From positions 1-11,223 of the forward strand of contig JADGIZ010000605.1 of assembly GCA_027604665.1 (NCBI GenBank): 11,223 bases of DNA. The letters are read 5' to 3'. The notes below the pieces were generated by a model. The model was not told the origin of the DNA, made no database searches, and saw nothing but the letters and a program-made list of their open reading frames with translations. Positions 9,207-11,223 of this stretch are shown piece by piece. Position numbers and translations under genes: made by a program. Positions within the stretch are counted from its first letter, which is position 1. Each line of letters starts with the position of its first letter. Source of the stretch: Polyrhizophydium stewartii (Eukaryota; Chytridiomycota; Chytridiomycetes; Rhizophydiales).

Positions 9207-9242
9207 TTGAAAAAAGAAAGAGCAAAGAATATGCTGGTGGGA
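9207..9242 (-). other. 36-nt spacer between CYP51 stop and receptor ATG
   Basis: The whole gap between two tandem minus-strand genes. On the gene strand it is pyrimidine-rich (TTTGCTCTTTCTTTTTTC) just before the first receptor ATG, as in many fungal core promoters and initiators. No AATAAA is visible for CYP51. The receptor promoter must therefore overlap CYP51 coding sequence, or the true start is the downstream Met at 9134. Confidence 0.75.
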
Positions 9243-10803
9243 TCAGGCACGGGGCGTGACCACGAGCTCGGCGGGCTTCTGAGGCAGGACAATGAGTGAT
9301 GTGTAGTCCGGCTTGGGGAAGACAGGCTCGCCGGTCTTGGGGCTGATGGGCAGCTTGACCGAATACTTGCGCAGAATGATCGAGACGATCGTCTTGATCT
9401 GAGTGTACGCAAACGCCTCGCCGATACAGCGGTGGCGGCCGGCACCAAACGGCAGGAAGTGCGAGCGCGCGCTCTTCTGGGCAATGTCGACGCCGCCAAT
9501 GGTCCACTCGCCCGCACCCTCGTCGTTGTTGATGAAGCGCGAGGGCTCAAACTTGGTTGGGTTGGGGAAGCGCGCGGGGTCGACCTGGCTGACGGACGCA
9601 GCGCCGCAGATGAGGGTGCCCTCGGCGATGTGGAAGCCCTTGTAGTTGAGCGGCTTGGTGACCTTGCGCATGACCGTGTGGATGGGCGGGTGCAGGCGGA
9701 GCGTCTCCTTCATGACGCAGTCGAGGAAGGCAAACTCGCGCAGCTGCTCGTAGTCAAAGGCGGGGAGCTGGTCGACGGGGGTGTCGGGCTTGCCGGTCAG
9801 GACCTTGGACTGCTCCTCAAGCAGCTGGGCAACAACGTCGGGGCGGCGCGAGAGCTCAAAGAGGATCCACGAGACGGTGGTCGAGCTGGTGTGCTGGCCG
9901 CCCATGAGCGTGGCGATCATCAGATGGGCAATGGCGTTCTCGGACATGACCGAGCCGTCGCGGTAGCGCGAGTTCATGAGCGTCTGCATCAAGTCCTGAT
10001 TGTTGGTGTCGTTGTTGGCGCGGCGCTCGCGGAGGATACGGGTGAACAGGTCGGTCATGATCTTGTGGGCACGGTCGCGGTTGATGTAGGCGGGCAGCGG
10101 CAGCCACCTGAAGACGAGGTTGATGGGGGCGAGGCCGGCGTCGAGATCGTGGTAGAGCTTGGCGACGTTCGAGTGCAGCTGCGAGCGGACCTCCTTGCCG
10201 AGCAGGCAGCGGGCGGCCGTGCGGATGGTGAGCTCCGACATCTCCTCAAAGATGTTGAGCGTGCCCGGGTTCTCCTTCCACTCCTTGAGGAAGTTGACCG
10301 TCTCCTCCCAGATCATGGGGACGTAGCTGCGGAAGGCAGTGGTGTTGAGGGCGTCCTTGACAAACTTTTTCTGCTCCATGAAGACGGCGTTCTCGACATC
10401 GTAGACGACCTCGGCGCCAAAGACGGGGACGGTCAGGGTGCGGTAGACGCCCTCGGCCGAGGCGTTGGCGAGGGGCACGTTGAACAGGAAGTGGTTGCCG
10501 TCGGGGCCGAGGAAGAAGGTGGCCTTCTGGCCGCCGAGGATCAGGGTGAAGCACTCGCCGTACTGTGCGGTTGGAAGGTTCGGAGGGGGGGAGGCGTGCA
10601 GTGGTACATTCGGCACGGGTCAGCGCCACGCGCAGCGCGGGCGATGCGGGCGGTCATGCAAGCGGCGCGAGGCGGCGGCCGAGAACACGCACCTTGGCCT
10701 GGTTGGCAAGCAGGAAGTTGACGGGGTCCTTGCCGTACTCGAGCGCCGAGCCGATGATCGGCAGCGAGTAGGGCACGACGGGCGGCTCGTTGGCGTTCTT
10801 GGC
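9243..10803 (-). CDS. ERG11: Lanosterol/eburicol 14-alpha-demethylase (CYP51), N-terminus not in view
   Basis: ER-membrane cytochrome P450 that removes the 14-alpha-methyl group from lanosterol or eburicol in ergosterol synthesis, and the target of azole antifungals. Minus-strand exons seen: 10803-10693 and 10562-9243, separated by a 130-nt intron (GTGCGT to CACAG). They give 476 residues including the true C-terminus. Motifs in visible numbering: proline-rich hinge (EPPVVPYSLPIIGSALEYGKDP, start about 6); B'-C region YRTLTVPVFG with Tyr91 and Lys102 in EQKK; I-helix GGQHTSS (258-264); K-helix ETLR (323-326); heme loop FLPFGAGRHRCIGE with Cys416. The family is usually 500-530 residues, so about 30-50 N-terminal residues, including the membrane anchor, are missing. 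The in-frame stop just upstream and the CCGCCAG acceptor at 10804-10806 show that another 5' exon exists, probably past the right edge. An open reading frame antisense to this gene is a shadow. Confidence 0.97.
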
Positions 10804-11223
10804 CTGGCGGGCCGGGGCGGGTGCAAGTGAACGCAGGCGTCAGGTGCCGAGGCGGGCGGCGTCAGCACACGGAGAGGCAAGAGCGGCGACTGCGGGGCTG
10901 CGGCCGGCGGCGCGAGGCTGCGGGCCGTGCAAGGTGGGCTGCAGGCGGGGGAGGGTGGTGCTCAGAATGAGCAGCCTTGAGTCAAGGCGAGCTGTCGTGG
11001 CCTCGCCCGGCGCCGGGCGCACACGGCGCCTCGCAGCGGTGCAAGATCGCCGTCGCTGCGGAGCGAGGCTCGCAAGTCGCGGGCGGTGCGAGGGAGGGAG
11101 CGGCGGCAGCGGGAACGGGGAGGCGTGTGCGGGTGCCGGGTGCTGGCGGCGGCCTGCTGCGGCGGCGGCAGCTTGCCTGGCGTGCGGGTGTTGGGGCAGG
11201 CGGCGGGCGGGATGGTACATGGC
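10804..11223 (-). other. GC-rich 420-nt stretch: probable 5' intron or leader of CYP51
   Basis: No recognisable gene. On the minus strand only one ATG occurs (11220-11218); its frame is Pro/Arg/Ala-rich and hydrophilic, with no membrane-anchor segment, so I do not call it coding. No strong GT donor for the intron that ends at 10804 was found. The stretch is most simply the 3' part of a long CYP51 intron, or of an alternative leader, whose 5' exon lies outside the window. Confidence 0.5.

Noticed and set aside
9432..10721. A 429-codon open frame on the plus strand across the CYP51 region
   Set aside because: It is antisense to an unmistakable CYP51, has low-complexity Gly/Asp/Val/Leu composition typical of GC-rich mirror frames, and shows no domain.
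10840..11220. A Pro/Arg/Ala-rich 126-codon frame with the only upstream ATG on the minus strand
   Set aside because: It is not in a frame or splice arrangement that supplies the CYP51 membrane anchor, and it resembles random GC-rich sequence. It might be leader or intron.
4032..11223. A metabolic or biosynthetic gene cluster (P450 + SDR + receptor)
   Set aside because: P450 plus SDR can suggest a secondary-metabolite cluster, but the P450 is the housekeeping CYP51 and the SDR is a YMR226C-type housekeeping enzyme, with no synthase, transporter or regulator.

Overview
This is a gene-dense, GC-rich nuclear window from a fungus. Four protein-coding genes fill almost all of it, and every one is interrupted by short introns. 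I could resolve introns mostly of 51-95 nt, with donors such as GTGCGT or GTGAGT, CTAAC/CTGAC-type branch points and AG acceptors. A CYP51 sterol demethylase and a YMR226C-type dehydrogenase indicate a fungus. A GABA-B-like class C receptor, absent from the familiar Dikarya yeasts, points to an early-diverging lineage. My best guess is Kickxellomycotina (Coemansia-like), held with modest confidence because no rRNA or marker gene is present.

Layout: (1) 65-4031, plus strand: a WD40-repeat protein of about 835 residues spread over roughly 20 exons, with an unfamiliar C-terminal half. (2) 4102-5120, minus: a complete four-exon NADP(H)-type short-chain dehydrogenase of 260 residues, convergent with gene 1 (70 nt between stop codons). 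(3) 5359-9206, minus: a 15-exon class C G-protein-coupled receptor of about 977 residues, with signal peptide, Venus-flytrap ligand domain, seven membrane spans and, unexpectedly, a pleckstrin-homology (PH) fold in its cytoplasmic tail. (4) 9243-10803 and probably beyond the right edge, minus: lanosterol 14-alpha-demethylase (CYP51/ERG11), complete except for its N-terminal membrane anchor.

The three minus-strand genes run head to tail in the order CYP51, receptor, dehydrogenase. The CYP51 stop and the first receptor ATG are only 36 nt apart. No mobile elements, RNA genes or CRISPR arrays were seen. The genes share no obvious pathway: sterol synthesis, signal reception, hydroxy-acid/amino-acid oxidoreduction and a scaffold-like WD40 protein. 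I read this as ordinary fungal gene packing rather than a cluster. The most interesting item is the receptor-PH fusion. Exon structures were built by hand from reading-frame continuity and splice signals, and the uncertain junctions are stated.
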